A DNA stretch of 18,810 bases from Desulfobacteraceae bacterium 4572_89 (GCA_002085465.1 NBML01000030.1:1-18810); one strand, 5' to 3'. Numbered from the stretch's first letter, positions 1-8,180 are shown. Notes: generated from the sequence alone by a model not told the origin. Translations and numbers: made by a program.

Positions 1-495
1 ATTCATGTTCTAGAATATATATGGATTATTGCTCATATAAAGCACAAAGAAGGAAGCGCTGAGATCAAAGAATATGTATATAAAAGCTTGTTGCTCATAC
101 TGCAAGGAAAGGTTGCTTCATATATTATGGAGTTGCAGAAAGAAATGTTGAACAAAAAATGGACAAAAAACAAAAGAGATAAATTTAAAAAAGTAATAAC
201 CTATTTGAAAAATCATAAAGAATATATGAAATATAATCAGTATTTATCCGAAGGTTATCCAATAGGGTCCGGTATTGTTGAATCTGCCTGTAGTCACGTA
301 GTGAAGGATAGAATGGAAATATCAGGTGCCCGGTGGGGAATTAGCGGCTCAGATTCAATTTTGAAATTACGCTCGGTTTCAAAAAGTAAAGATTGGGATG
401 AATATTGGGAATTTTTCACAGCACAAACCCAGAGTAATAATTTTTTTCCTGATAATTCTAACTTCATGAATATACAAGAAAAATTGATTGCTTAA
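1..495 (+). CDS. ISKra4-family transposase, C-terminal part (5' end outside window)
   Basis: The frame is open from base 1, so the gene begins outside the window and only the C-terminal 164 residues are visible. The first residues read HVLEYIW, a pattern typical of ISKra4-type DDE transposases. The conserved C-terminal block GYPIGSGIVESAC, then VKDRMEISGARWGI and LKLRSV, follows at roughly residues 80-125 of the visible part. The Glu in GIVESAC is plausibly the last acidic catalytic residue. The protein would catalyse cut-and-paste or replicative movement of its element. The stop at 493-495 is followed almost at once by integrase-like sequence, so the right end of the element must lie within about 496-540; I could not identify its terminal inverted repeat. 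The visible part is undamaged; whether the upstream part is complete is unknown. Confidence 0.85.
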   Translation: MHVLEYIWIIAHIKHKEGSAEIKEYVYKSLLLILQGKVASYIMELQKEMLNKKWTKNKRDKFKKVITYLKNHKEYMKYNQYLSEGYPIGSGIVESACSHVVKDRMEISGARWGISGSDSILKLRSVSKSKDWDEYWEFFTAQTQSNNFFPDNSNFMNIQEKLIA

Positions 496-497
496 CT

Positions 498-1134
498 TTG
501 GTTACACTCAAATCATTTGAACTGATTCGGGTGCCACAGATCACAACACCTAGAATTAGCGCATATATTGAAAGTCGAATCAATGATGGTGCAGCCAATG
601 CCACGATAAATAGAGAACTGGCTGCCCTTAAGAGGATGCTTAATCTTGGGGCACAGCAGACTCCACCTATAGTGGATAGAGTTCCCCATATTCCAATGTT
701 GCAAGAAAACAACATTAGAAAAGGTTTCTTTGAGCATGATGAGTTCCTGGCATTACCTGCGGAAGATACAAAAAAGAGATCAACATATTGTTCCGTATGT
801 TTTCCCCAACCGTGATGGTGATGGCGGAATCAAAGATTTTCGTCGTGCCTGGAGTACAGCCTGCCATAAGGCCGGTTTAACCAAGCGCCTTTTTCATGAC
901 TTAAGAAGGACTGCTGTTCGAAATATGGTACGTTCAGGGATACCAGAGCAGGTGGCAATGATGATTTCAGGGCATAAAACAAGGTCTGTTTTTGAAAGAT
1001 ATAATATTGTCAGTGATACCGATTTGATTATTGCGGCCCAAAAGCAAGAGGCTTACCTAAAAACTCAGGTGGGCACAAATCCAGGCACAATGGTTAATAT
1101 CAAAAACAAAAAGGGTTTAACCGAAAACGGCTAA
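498..1134 (+). pseudogene. tyrosine recombinase (phage/island integrase), frameshifted and internally deleted
   Basis: Two fragments in different frames form one broken integrase. The first (498 to about 757) is the SAM-like core-binding domain, with ANATINRELAALKRML. The second (about 784-1134, another frame) is the end of the catalytic domain, with [11 protein letters not shown] and [14 protein letters not shown], giving the HxxR box, the GHK box and the nucleophile Tyr. Between [11 protein letters not shown] and [13 protein letters not shown] an intact family member has roughly 80 more residues carrying the first catalytic Arg and the Lys; these are missing and the frame changes there. The N-terminal DNA-binding arm is also missing, probably lost where the ISKra4 element abuts. 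The protein cannot be functional as a recombinase. The last codons overlap a terminator hairpin shared with the neighbouring tRNA. Confidence 0.85.
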
Positions 1135-1140
1135 ACCCTT
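1111..1140 (-). terminator. hairpin terminator for tRNA-Leu, possibly bidirectional
   Basis: Arms 1111-1123 and 1128-1140 pair with one A/C mismatch around an AAAA loop. On the minus strand, leaving the tRNA, the stem is followed by a T-rich run (complement of the A-rich 1101-1113). On the plus strand it is followed by TTTTAT, so it could also stop the old integrase transcript. It overlaps the last codons and stop of the integrase pseudogene. Confidence 0.75.
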
Positions 1141-1149
1141 TTATAAAGC

Positions 1150-1236
1150 TGGTACCGGAGGCGAGACTTGAACTCGCAAGGGCTTGCGCCCGGAGGATTT
1201 TGAGTCCTCTGCGTCTACCAATTCCACCACTCCGGC
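1150..1236 (-). tRNA. tRNA-Leu, anticodon CAA
   Basis: The minus strand folds as a class II tRNA of 87 bases including an encoded CCA. The acceptor is GCCGGAG pairing with CTCCGGT, with a G-T first pair. The D-arm contains TTGGTAGAC, the anticodon stem is GAGGA/TCCTC around loop CTCAAAA (anticodon CAA, plus-strand bases 1200-1202), there is a long variable arm GGGCGCAAGCCC, and the T-arm carries GTTCAAGTC. The anticodon reads UUG leucine codons. The gene looks intact and functional. It is flanked on its 3' side by a hairpin terminator and the integrase pseudogene, which fits use as an integration target. Confidence 0.95.
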
Positions 1237-1245
1237 GTGACTGTC

Positions 1246-1274
1246 TTTGTAAAGGAAAATCATGGTCTTGTCAA
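1246..1274 (-). promoter_or_regulatory. sigma70-type promoter of tRNA-Leu
   Basis: On the minus strand TTGACA (1274-1269), a 17-base spacer and TACAAA (1251-1246) precede the first tRNA base by 9 bases. The -35 box is a perfect consensus match, and spacing and position suit a tRNA promoter. Confidence 0.75.
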
Positions 1275-1379
1275 TGAAATTATGATGGCCTAATTGGGTT
1301 TATCGGCAGAAGATTCTTGAAAGACTTATATTGGCATGGTGTGCTTCCGCATGGGGAAAGGGCTGATCCGCATATTGGC

Positions 1380-1955
1380 TTATTGCACCGTGCCACTGAA
1401 AAGCTCGCTGAAAATAAGCCATTTAATCAATGTGTTCCTTATATGGATAGACTGGATTATTTGAACCAGAGCCCTGGGAAGCGTGCTTACAAGGCAGCAG
1501 CCGGGCTGGCCGGAAATATTGGCGCTGGTCCCTGTGACAGGACCCTGTACCTGTTGGACCAGGGCTCTGGCTATGGGGTGCCCCGGGACCCGGATACCAA
1601 TTTTTCCGGTGTTGGCCGTAAGAAGGGGGGATACATGGTCGGCTGCCTTAAATACCAGGGTCAGGCTGCCGGGCCAGAATCTGTCCATGAGGATTTCGGC
1701 CTGGGCAGGGATTGTTTTGACAAGGGTTTTCAGGTCTTTTTTGTTTTGTATCAGAACAAGAATAGGGTTGTTTTTTGGCCGCTGTTTAATATTAAAAATT
1801 TTCTGGACAGCTTTGGGGTCCAGGGCATTGGCTGCAACCCCATAAAGACATTGGGCAGGAAAGATCACTATCCCCTGGTTGAGGATGATCTTTCCGGCTT
1901 CAATGATATGTTCATGCATGGGGTGATCCAGATCAAGGTTTTTTTTTGTGTCCAT
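1380..1955 (-). CDS. tsaC: TsaC/Sua5/YrdC-family L-threonylcarbamoyladenylate synthase-like protein, atypical C-terminus
   Basis: This 191-residue protein belongs to the YrdC fold family that makes threonylcarbamoyl-AMP from Thr, bicarbonate and ATP for the t6A modification of tRNAs reading ANN codons. Visible motifs: PAQCLYG (33-39), at the place of the usual PTx[12 protein letters not shown] (57-64), the K-x-R phosphate-binding strand; FWPGSLT (93-99); IGIRVP (119-124); and TGTSANISG (141-149). After SGQPGC the sequence no longer resembles the family, which normally continues with an ILDGG-type strand and a final LRxG; no other frame restores it. The ATG at 1955 is chosen because it falls 19 bases after the purD-purE stop, whereas an upstream start would overlap that gene. 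No strong ribosome binding site is visible. It is the last gene of the operon. It may be a YciO-like paralogue or a partly decayed copy. Confidence 0.7.
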   Translation of the reverse strand: MDTKKNLDLDHPMHEHIIEAGKIILNQGIVIFPAQCLYGVAANALDPKAVQKIFNIKQRPKNNPILVLIQNKKDLKTLVKTIPAQAEILMDRFWPGSLTLVFKAADHVSPLLTANTGKIGIRVPGHPIARALVQQVQGPVTGTSANISGQPGCCLVSTLPRALVQIIQSIHIRNTLIKWLIFSELFSGTVQ

Positions 1956-1974
1956 CTGGATCAGTCTTTTCTTT

Positions 1975-3738
1975 TCAGGCAAAAGCTCTGGCCTTTTTAT
2001 TAACCTTGTCAGCCATGTCCTGTTTAAAGGCAGACAGCTTTTCAGCAATCACTGGATCTGAGGTTCCGAGAATCTGGGCTGCAAATATACCTGCATTATG
2101 GGCTCCTGATTTTCCAATGGCCATGGTGGAAACAGGGATGCCCGGAGGCATCTGGACGGTTGCCAAAAGTGCATCCATGCCCTGGAGGGCTGAGGAATCA
2201 ATGGGCACCCCCAGGACCGGCAGGGTGGTGTGGGCAGCAATGACACCGGCAAGGTGGGCTGCATGGCCTGCACCGCAGATCAATACCTTTATACCTTTTT
2301 CCCTGGCTTCCTTTGCAAGTTGAGCAGCCCGTTCAGGGGTTCTGTGGGCTGATGAAACAGTTACATAATAGGGGATGTCAAATTTTTTCAGTATAGACAG
2401 GGCTTTTTCCATGACTGGAAAATCTGAATCACTTCCCATGATAACTCCGACCTTGGGAGGTATGGACAGGCGTTTCAGGGCTTTGGCGCCTATGTCTTTT
2501 CTCAGGAAATGATCTTTGAATGAAATTTTATCACAGGCTTCATAGGCTGTGTTAATGGCCTGTTCCACGGTATCTCCCAGGGCAGTGACTCCCAGGACCC
2601 GGCCGCCTGCGCTCACGACTTTATTGTCTTTCAGGGCTGTTCCCGCATGGAAGACCATTGTGTTTTTCACTTCACTGGCTTGTTTAAGGCCCAGGATTTC
2701 ATTGCCTTTACTATATGAACCAGGATATCCTCCTGAAGCTAGGACCACGCACATGGCAGCCCTGGGGTCAATCTGAATGCTATGATTGTGCAGGGTGCCG
2801 TCACAGCAGGCTTCCATCAGGGGAACCAGATCATTTTTAAGGCGCATTAAAATGGGCTGGGTCTCGGGATCTCCCAGACGGGTATTAAACTCCAGCACCT
2901 TGATCTGATCCTTGTCCACCATGAGACCTGCATAGAGAATCCCTTTAAAGGGTGTGCCTTCTTTGACCATTCCCTGGATTGTAGGGATCATCACTTCGTT
3001 CATGGCTTTTTGCCTTAGCATGTGATCCAGAACAGGGGCAGGGGAATAGGCTCCCATACCGCCTGTGTTGGGGCCTTCATCATTATCAAACACCCGTTTG
3101 TGATCCTGGGATTCGGGCAGGGGAAGCACGGTTTTGCCGTCGGTGAGCACAATAAAGGAGGCTTCTTCACCTGCAAGGCATTCCTCCACAACTACAATGG
3201 CCCCTGCATTGCCAAACCGGTTTTCCTTGAGCATGGAGTCAATTGCTTCTTCTGCTTCCCCAACGGTGGCACAGATGATCACGCCTTTGCCAGCTGCAAG
3301 TCCGTCGGCCTTGACCACACAGGGAGCGCCAAGGGCCCTGGCATAGGCCTTGGCTTTGCCGGCATGGGTAAAGGATTTGCCTATGGCACAGGGAATTTTA
3401 TATTTGAGCATATGCTGTTTTGAAAAAAACTTTGACCCTTCCAGACGGGCAGCCGCCTTATTGGGGCCGAACACTGAAAGGCCCTCTTTTTCAAATACAT
3501 CAACAATTCCCTTTACCAGGGGGCCTTCAGGGCCGACAACCGTGAGGTCAATTTGATTTTCCCTGGCAAAGGCAGCCAATGCATCTATATCTTCGGCATC
3601 TATGGAAATATTTTCAGCCAGATCCTGGGTGCCGGCATTGCCTGGAGCGCAATAGATTTTTTCAACCATGGGGCTCTGGGAGATTTTCCATACCAATGTG
3701 TGTTCCCTTCCGCCGCTGCCTATTACGAGGATTTTCAT
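1975..3738 (-). CDS. purD-purE: bifunctional PurD-PurE fusion (GAR synthetase / AIR carboxylase subunit)
   Basis: The protein has 587 residues in two complete enzyme units. Residues 1-423 are PurD, phosphoribosylamine-glycine ligase, an ATP-grasp enzyme: GSGGREH (8-14), [12 protein letters not shown] (141-152), [13 protein letters not shown] (221-233), [12 protein letters not shown] (284-295). After a linker of only about five residues, 429-587 are PurE of the class I mutase type: GSDSD (435-439), SAHRTP (463-468) with the catalytic His at 465, GAGHAAHL (489-496), [10 protein letters not shown] and [10 protein letters not shown]. They catalyse two non-consecutive steps of de novo IMP synthesis. 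The start ATG at 3738 has AAGGAG about 8 bases upstream and overlaps the ddl stop as ATGA, implying translational coupling. A class I PurE would need PurK, which is not in the window. All expected motifs are present and the protein looks functional. Confidence 0.95.
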   Translation of the reverse strand: MKILVIGSGGREHTLVWKISQSPMVEKIYCAPGNAGTQDLAENISIDAEDIDALAAFARENQIDLTVVGPEGPLVKGIVDVFEKEGLSVFGPNKAAARLEGSKFFSKQHMLKYKIPCAIGKSFTHAGKAKAYARALGAPCVVKADGLAAGKGVIICATVGEAEEAIDSMLKENRFGNAGAIVVVEECLAGEEASFIVLTDGKTVLPLPESQDHKRVFDNDEGPNTGGMGAYSPAPVLDHMLRQKAMNEVMIPTIQGMVKEGTPFKGILYAGLMVDKDQIKVLEFNTRLGDPETQPILMRLKNDLVPLMEACCDGTLHNHSIQIDPRAAMCVVLASGGYPGSYSKGNEILGLKQASEVKNTMVFHAGTALKDNKVVSAGGRVLGVTALGDTVEQAINTAYEACDKISFKDHFLRKDIGAKALKRLSIPPKVGVIMGSDSDFPVMEKALSILKKFDIPYYVTVSSAHRTPERAAQLAKEAREKGIKVLICGAGHAAHLAGVIAAHTTLPVLGVPIDSSALQGMDALLATVQMPPGIPVSTMAIGKSGAHNAGIFAAQILGTSDPVIAEKLSAFKQDMADKVNKKARAFA

Positions 3739-4454
3739 TTTGCTCTCCTTAAATTTAATTTTTTATTTTCTTCAATGGCCAATTGGATTAGTTTGTCCAG
3801 CAATGCTGAAAACGAGTATCCCCCTACCTGGGCAGACTGGGGAAAGAGGCTGGTTGCTGTCATGCCCGGGATGGTATTGGTTTCAAGGACAGACAGCTCT
3901 CCTTCAGTCCCTTTAATATATTTTTCAATGACCAGGGTGTCATCATGTTCAAACCCCAAGGCAATTGCAGCTTCAAGATCATGCTGGGCCTTAACAATGG
4001 TCATGCCCACGCTGGACCCTGCGCAGGCAGGTTTGACAACCAGAGGAAGGTCAAGGGTATTTATAACTTCCTGAATTTTGATCTCATGGTTTATGGAAAA
4101 GGAAAGATAGGCAGGGGTGGGGACCCCTGCCCCGTCATAGAGGCGTTTGGCAATGAGTTTGTTCATGGCAACGGCTGAGCCAAGGATACCGGCACCCTGG
4201 TAGGGGATATCCAAAAGGTCTAAAAGTCCCTGGACAGTACCATCCTCTCCAAAGGGGCCGTGGAGGATGATCAGGGCCGCATCAATATGGGCAGCATCCA
4301 GAACCAGTTGGGGCAGGTCGGTTTTCGGGTCATATCGGGTGATTTGATACCTGTCCTTGTCAAGGGCATCAAACACCTGGTCCCCGCTGTTCAGAGACAC
4401 CTCTCTTTCCGATGATATCCCGCCTGATAAAAGGGCCAGTTTGATTTTTTTCAT
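3735..4454 (-). CDS. ddl: D-alanine-D-alanine ligase with a large in-frame internal deletion
   Basis: Ddl joins two D-Ala for peptidoglycan precursors. This protein has 239 residues against about 305 usual. The N-terminus is normal: LSGGISSEREVSL (9-21), HGPFGEDGTVQG (65-76), then MNKLIAK (97-103), LVVKPACAGSSVG (138-150) and EKYIKGTE (177-184). It then jumps directly to GELSVLETNTIPGM (185-198) and a normal end, TSLFPQSA to the C-terminus. About 65-70 residues are missing around 184-185. In the known enzyme this stretch holds the catalytic loop Tyr and Lys, the substrate-binding Arg and one magnesium-binding Asp; the later Glu and Asn of ETN remain. The frame is kept. Both ends overlap neighbours as ATGA, so it sits in a coupled operon. 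Ligase activity is unlikely; a full-length ddl elsewhere is expected. An assembly or sequencing artefact cannot be excluded. Confidence 0.85.
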   Translation of the reverse strand: MKKIKLALLSGGISSEREVSLNSGDQVFDALDKDRYQITRYDPKTDLPQLVLDAAHIDAALIILHGPFGEDGTVQGLLDLLDIPYQGAGILGSAVAMNKLIAKRLYDGAGVPTPAYLSFSINHEIKIQEVINTLDLPLVVKPACAGSSVGMTIVKAQHDLEAAIALGFEHDDTLVIEKYIKGTEGELSVLETNTIPGMTATSLFPQSAQVGGYSFSALLDKLIQLAIEENKKLNLRRAK

Positions 4455-4978
4455 CTCCTACTCCTTACTCCCTGGATAATATTTTGCCTTGCTGTATCAA
4501 ATTCATTTCTGGTAATAAGATCTTTTTCATAGAGGGTGTCCAGCTCGATCATCTTGCGTTTTGTTTTGTCCAGGGAGCTTTCAATAAAATGGGTTTTCCC
4601 ATGGGAAAGGCCAGTTGTGTGATCGGTATTGTGGTCAATAAGCAGGTTATTATTTTCCTTTGCCTTTATTTTGAAAGAGGCCAGGCCGCCCATCAGTTTG
4701 ACTTCAACAGTCCTGTCCTGGAATTGCGGCGTGGAAAGCATTTCACTGAGGCTGGAGGTATTTTTCCGCATTTTGCGATAAAAAATCCAGGCAATCCCCA
4801 GAACCAGGATTCCAATCAAGGCCATGATATAGGGTAGATAATGGTATACACCCTTGAAGAGAACAACTGTCAGGCCGACACCAGCCAGAAGAAATACGTG
4901 TAAGAGTAAAATAAAATAGGCTGTAAAAATACTTTTTAAAAGTCCGTCTTTGTCTTTATTTATATTGAGGATATTCAT
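4451..4978 (-). CDS. two-helix membrane protein with SHOCT-like C-terminus, function unknown
   Basis: This 175-residue protein has two hydrophobic helices, about residues 17-41 and 47-67, with a short link containing YHYLPY, so it probably spans the inner membrane twice with both ends on one side. A charged middle part follows (70-135). The last 35 residues (KMIELDTLYEKDLITRNEF, then DTARQNII) resemble the SHOCT short C-terminal domain: an amphipathic helix, a turn with LI-T-EF, and another helix. SHOCT domains are usually seen in membrane proteins as oligomerisation modules. No enzyme motif is visible. It overlaps both the DUF1992 gene and ddl by ATGA, so it is made together with them; a link to the cell envelope is only a guess. 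Confidence 0.75.
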   Translation of the reverse strand: MNILNINKDKDGLLKSIFTAYFILLLHVFLLAGVGLTVVLFKGVYHYLPYIMALIGILVLGIAWIFYRKMRKNTSSLSEMLSTPQFQDRTVEVKLMGGLASFKIKAKENNNLLIDHNTDHTTGLSHGKTHFIESSLDKTKRKMIELDTLYEKDLITRNEFDTARQNIIQGVRSRR

Positions 4979-5340
4979 GATAATTTTTTTATAATATTTT
5001 CTTTGTATGGATTTATAAATTTGGAGGAAGTCTCTCCCCGCATGGTGGCAAGTTTTGTTAAAAGATAGTTGAGCTTTTTTTTGATTTTTTCTCTTTCGGG
5101 AGCACCATTCCCAGTGCCCTCCAGCAATTGTTCTGTCTGGGTGATTTTCTTTTTCAGTTCAACTTCAGGAGGTAGAAAACCGGAATTTTTAAGTATTTTA
5201 TGGGCAAGCCGCAGCTCTTCCGGCACATTAGCATCTTCAAAGTTGAGGGGTTTTCCAGTACCGTCCAGATTATCAAAGGTCCCGTCTTTCTGTGCTTTTT
5301 TTATCATTTCCTCAACAATTGTTTCAAACCCGGGGATCAT
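4975..5340 (-). CDS. DUF1992 (DnaJC28 conserved domain) protein
   Basis: The family is recognised from FDNLDGTGKPLNFED, PEELRLAHKILKNSGFLPPE and the following helix with ELKKKI. It is a small soluble domain found in bacteria and, as part of DNAJC28, in eukaryotes. There is no J-domain here and the biochemical role is unknown. I prefer the ATG at 5340 (121 residues, starting MIPGFETIVEEM), which has AGGAG about 14 bases upstream; an ATG at 5391 would add 17 residues that do not look like the family and lack a ribosome binding site. The C-terminal half is lysine-rich and helical. It is the first gene of a minus-strand operon driven by the promoter at 5425-5453, and its stop overlaps the next start as ATGA. 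Confidence 0.85.
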   Translation of the reverse strand: MIPGFETIVEEMIKKAQKDGTFDNLDGTGKPLNFEDANVPEELRLAHKILKNSGFLPPEVELKKKITQTEQLLEGTGNGAPEREKIKKKLNYLLTKLATMRGETSSKFINPYKENIIKKLS

Positions 5341-5424
5341 TGTCTTTATTGTTGCTCCTGATGAAAAATGGTTTATGGGAAAAGGCTGCATTTACATGGT
5401 AAGCATTCCTGGTTCAGGTTCAGG

Positions 5425-5453
5425 ATTCTATTAAATCTGTACTTGTTTTGCAA
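5425..5453 (-). promoter_or_regulatory. sigma70-type promoter of the DUF1992-ddl-purDE operon
   Basis: On the minus strand TTGCAA (5453-5448), 17 bases, then TAGAAT (5430-5425). The start of transcription would be near 5418, giving a leader of about 78 bases to the ATG at 5340. It is back to back with the plus-strand promoter at 5463-5491. Confidence 0.55.
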
Positions 5454-5462
5454 GCTATTTTC

Positions 5463-5491
5463 TTGACACACCCTGGTCAATACTGTATCAA
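5463..5491 (+). promoter_or_regulatory. sigma70-type promoter of the GerMN-fusA operon
   Basis: TTGACA at 5463-5468, a 17-base spacer and TATCAA at 5486-5491, a strong consensus match. Predicted transcription start near 5498, about 44 bases before the ATG at 5542. Confidence 0.65.
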
Positions 5492-5541
5492 ATATCATTT
5501 TAAATTAAAGGATTTATAGACATTGTTCCAATGAAATAAAA

Positions 5542-6141
5542 ATGAAATCAAAATATATATATATAATTTTTTTTATTCCGGTGATATGTTTATTATTTTG
5601 TGGGTCCGTAATCGGGGCAAATCAGGGTAATATCCACCAGGGCAGCAATAACCAGGGCAGTTCTGGTCATAGCAGTTCCCATGAGGTCAGCCCGGATAAG
5701 GCCATTGAAAAACCCATACTTTTTGATGGGTTTTTATATTTTGCTGCTGCAGAGGGTGGGTATTTGAAAGCCCTGGCCAAACAATTTCCCTCAACATTGG
5801 ATTCCCATGGACTTGGCAATGCCATCCTTTGGGCGTTGATGGCAGGACCGCCCACATCTGCCCTGGCACCTACTTTTCCGGCAGACACAAAGATAAATGC
5901 CCTGTTTATCTCTGAAAATGGCAATACCTGGGTGGATCTCGGCATAAGGGATGGCCGTTTAAAAGAAATGGACACAATATCAGAGCTGCTGGCGGTTTAT
6001 TCCCTTGTTAACTCTCTGGCATTGAACATTCCTGAAGTGAAACAGGTAAAAATACTTGTTAATGGATCTGATGTGCCCAGCCTTGGCGGGCATGTAAGCC
6101 TTGAATACTTTTATAAAACAAATATGTTGATTGTGAAATGA
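5542..6141 (+). CDS. secreted GerMN-domain protein
   Basis: The 199-residue product starts with a signal peptide ([20 protein letters not shown], ending near GSVIGA at about 25); no convincing lipobox is present. Residues 26-52 are a Gly/Ser/Gln/His-rich linker with repeated NQG and SSH. Residues 57-199 match the GerMN domain known from spore germination protein GerM and lipoprotein Lpq[17 protein letters not shown], a helix with [12 protein letters not shown], then [18 protein letters not shown] and a final Leu/Val-rich helix plus strand. It should act in the periplasm or envelope; the domain is thought to bind ligands or partners, and no catalytic residues are known. No good ribosome binding site lies directly before the ATG (AAAGGA is about 29 bases away). 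It overlaps the elongation factor gene by ATGA, an odd pairing of an exported and a cytosolic protein. Confidence 0.8.
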   Translation: MKSKYIYIIFFIPVICLLFCGSVIGANQGNIHQGSNNQGSSGHSSSHEVSPDKAIEKPILFDGFLYFAAAEGGYLKALAKQFPSTLDSHGLGNAILWALMAGPPTSALAPTFPADTKINALFISENGNTWVDLGIRDGRLKEMDTISELLAVYSLVNSLALNIPEVKQVKILVNGSDVPSLGGHVSLEYFYKTNMLIVK

Positions 6142-8171
6142 GCAAACAAAAAAATATCTCAAAGATCAGAAATATTGGAATCATGGCCCATATTGATGCG
6201 GGCAAAACCACAGTAACGGAAAGAATCCTCTACTATACGGGCAAATCCTATAAAATTGGTGAGGTCCACAATGGTGAAGCTGTCATGGACTGGATGCAGG
6301 ATGAACAGGATCGGGGCATTACCATTACCTCTGCTGTCACTACCTGTGAATGGAATCAGTCCCTGATTCAGATCATCGATACCCCGGGCCATGTTGATTT
6401 TACAGTTGAAGTGGAACGGGCTCTTCGGGTTCTTGATGGAGCCATCGGTGTCTTTTGCGCTGTGGGTGGGGTGGAACCACAGTCTGAAACCGTATGGCGC
6501 CAGGCAGACAGATACTCTGTGCCCAGAATGGCCTTTATCAATAAGATGGATCGTACTGGAGCTGATTTTTTCTGGGCAGTTGATTCAATGATTGAGAAAC
6601 TGGGCGCCAATCCTGTTATGATCCAGGTGCCCATGGGGGCTGAGGATAATTTTACCGGTGTGATTGATCTCATTGATATGCAGCAGATCTGCTGGGATGA
6701 TGAAAGCCTTGGGGCCGAATATACAACCAGAGATATTGATCCTGAATTTGAGGACCTGGCATTGGAATATCGGGAAAAACTGCTGGAAGATATATCTGAG
6801 CAGGATGATGGAATCATGGAAAAGTATATTTCCGAGGAAGAAATAACCCGCCAGGATTTACTAAAAGCCATCCGTGAAGCCACAATCGCCCGGAAGATCG
6901 TGCCTGTGCTCTGTGGCAGTGCTTTGAAGAATAAAGGGGTACAGCCCCTGCTGAATGCCATTGAATTATTTCTGCCAAGCCCCAAGGATGTTCCGCCTGT
7001 AAGGGGAGTTCATCCTGATACTGAAGAGGAACTGGAACTTTTACCGGAAAAGAACGGACCCCTGGCAGCCCTGATTTTCAAGGTTTCCATGATTGAGGGC
7101 AGGAAACTCTCCTTTGCCAGGATATATTCCGGAAAAATTGAAGCCGGGTCTGAGGTGTTTAATCCGATTTTAAACAAAAAAGAAAAACTGTCCAGAATTC
7201 TCAAGATGCATGCCAATAAGCGGGAACGGCTTAATGAAGCGTCTGCCGGGGATATCGTAGGTATTGTCGGGCTCAAGGATTCCGGCACAGGTGAAACCCT
7301 TTGTTCCCAGGATTATCCAATATTACTTGAGAAAATGGAATATGAGGATCCTGTTATTTCCATCGCCATTGAACCCAAGACCCATGCTGACCAGGAAAAA
7401 CTGGACAATGTACTGGAAAAATTTACCATTGAAGATCCCACCCTCAAGGTGAGCAAGGATGATGAAACAGGGCAGACCATCCTCTCAGGAATGGGAGAAC
7501 TCCATCTTGAAATCATTATATCCCGGATGCTCAAAGAGTTTAAAACCAATGTCAATGTTGGAAACCCCCAGGTTGTTTACCGGGAAGTGGTCATATCCCC
7601 TGCAAGGGGTGAGGCTGTTTTTGAAAAAGAAATCATGGGGAAAGAGCATTATGCCAATGTGGTCATCAGTCTTCTGCCCCTGGAAAGAGGAGAGGGTGTA
7701 ACTTTTATATCCAGAGCCACGGACGATCAGATACAGGATCAATATGTTGATGCCATTGAAAAGGGCATCAGGGAGAGCCTGGAAGGCGGATTTTTAAAAG
7801 GGTATCCCCTGGTGGACGTGGGGATTGTTCTTGAAGGCGGAGGTCATGAAGAGGGAAAAAGTTCCGAGCTTGCTTTTTCAGTATGCGCTTCCATGGCCTG
7901 TAAAAATGCTTTGAAAGATGCAAAACTTGCCCTTCTTGAACCGATTATGGATGTGGAAGTTTTTGTTCCGGATACCTATATGGGAGATGCCATATCCGAT
8001 TTAAACTCCCGGGGCGGCAAAGTGGAATCCATCAATCCCAAGGCCAACATCCAGGTAATACATGCTGTGGTTCCATTGGCAAAAATGTTTGGATATTCCA
8101 CGGCCCTGCGGTCCGCTACCCAGGGCAGGGGTACATTTACCATGCAGTTTTCAAGCTTTGATAAGGTCTGA
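6138..8171 (+). CDS. fusA: elongation factor G (translocation GTPase), second-type copy
   Basis: The protein has 677 residues with the full EF-G layout. The GTPase domain carries AHIDAGKTT (17-25), DTPGHVDF (81-88), NKMDR (135-139) and SALK (261-264), and switch I ends in RGITITSA. Domains II-V follow, with [16 protein letters not shown] and the domain IV/V end containing [12 protein letters not shown] and [17 protein letters not shown] moves tRNA and mRNA through the ribosome; some paralogues act mainly in ribosome recycling or stress. It is slightly shorter than the classical enzyme of about 690 residues and is not flanked by rpsL, rpsG or tuf, so it is probably a paralogue to the str-operon fusA. 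Its start overlaps the GerMN stop (ATGA) with no ribosome binding site of its own, so translation is likely coupled. Confidence 0.92.
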   Translation: MSKQKNISKIRNIGIMAHIDAGKTTVTERILYYTGKSYKIGEVHNGEAVMDWMQDEQDRGITITSAVTTCEWNQSLIQIIDTPGHVDFTVEVERALRVLDGAIGVFCAVGGVEPQSETVWRQADRYSVPRMAFINKMDRTGADFFWAVDSMIEKLGANPVMIQVPMGAEDNFTGVIDLIDMQQICWDDESLGAEYTTRDIDPEFEDLALEYREKLLEDISEQDDGIMEKYISEEEITRQDLLKAIREATIARKIVPVLCGSALKNKGVQPLLNAIELFLPSPKDVPPVRGVHPDTEEELELLPEKNGPLAALIFKVSMIEGRKLSFARIYSGKIEAGSEVFNPILNKKEKLSRILKMHANKRERLNEASAGDIVGIVGLKDSGTGETLCSQDYPILLEKMEYEDPVISIAIEPKTHADQEKLDNVLEKFTIEDPTLKVSKDDETGQTILSGMGELHLEIIISRMLKEFKTNVNVGNPQVVYREVVISPARGEAVFEKEIMGKEHYANVVISLLPLERGEGVTFISRATDDQIQDQYVDAIEKGIRESLEGGFLKGYPLVDVGIVLEGGGHEEGKSSELAFSVCASMACKNALKDAKLALLEPIMDVEVFVPDTYMGDAISDLNSRGGKVESINPKANIQVIHAVVPLAKMFGYSTALRSATQGRGTFTMQFSSFDKV

Positions 8172-8180
8172 TATCTGAAT

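Larger units (their letters stand above)
1..1150. mobile_element. remnant of an integrated element beside tRNA-Leu
   Basis: Seen: a truncated transposase (1-495) directly followed by a broken tyrosine recombinase (498-1134) that stops 16 bases from the 3' end of a tRNA-Leu gene. Known: tyrosine integrases often use a tRNA 3' end as attachment site and sit next to it. Inferred: this is the integrase end of an old island whose recombinase has decayed and was hit by an insertion sequence. The other attachment site would lie left of the window and cannot be seen. The left half is more A+T-rich than the genes right of the tRNA. The left boundary is the window edge, not a true end. Confidence 0.5.

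Noticed and set aside
1317..2003. Long plus-strand open frame over the TsaC-like gene.
   Set aside because: It is antisense to a recognisable protein family, has no family features or ribosome binding site, and is a shadow of the real gene.
3553..4074. Plus-strand open frame spanning the purD-purE and ddl junction.
   Set aside because: Antisense across two clear genes and a start-stop overlap; the translation has no domain features.
6368..6985. Minus-strand open frame of about 200 codons inside the EF-G gene.
   Set aside because: Serine-rich antisense translation of a strongly conserved gene; no known motifs.
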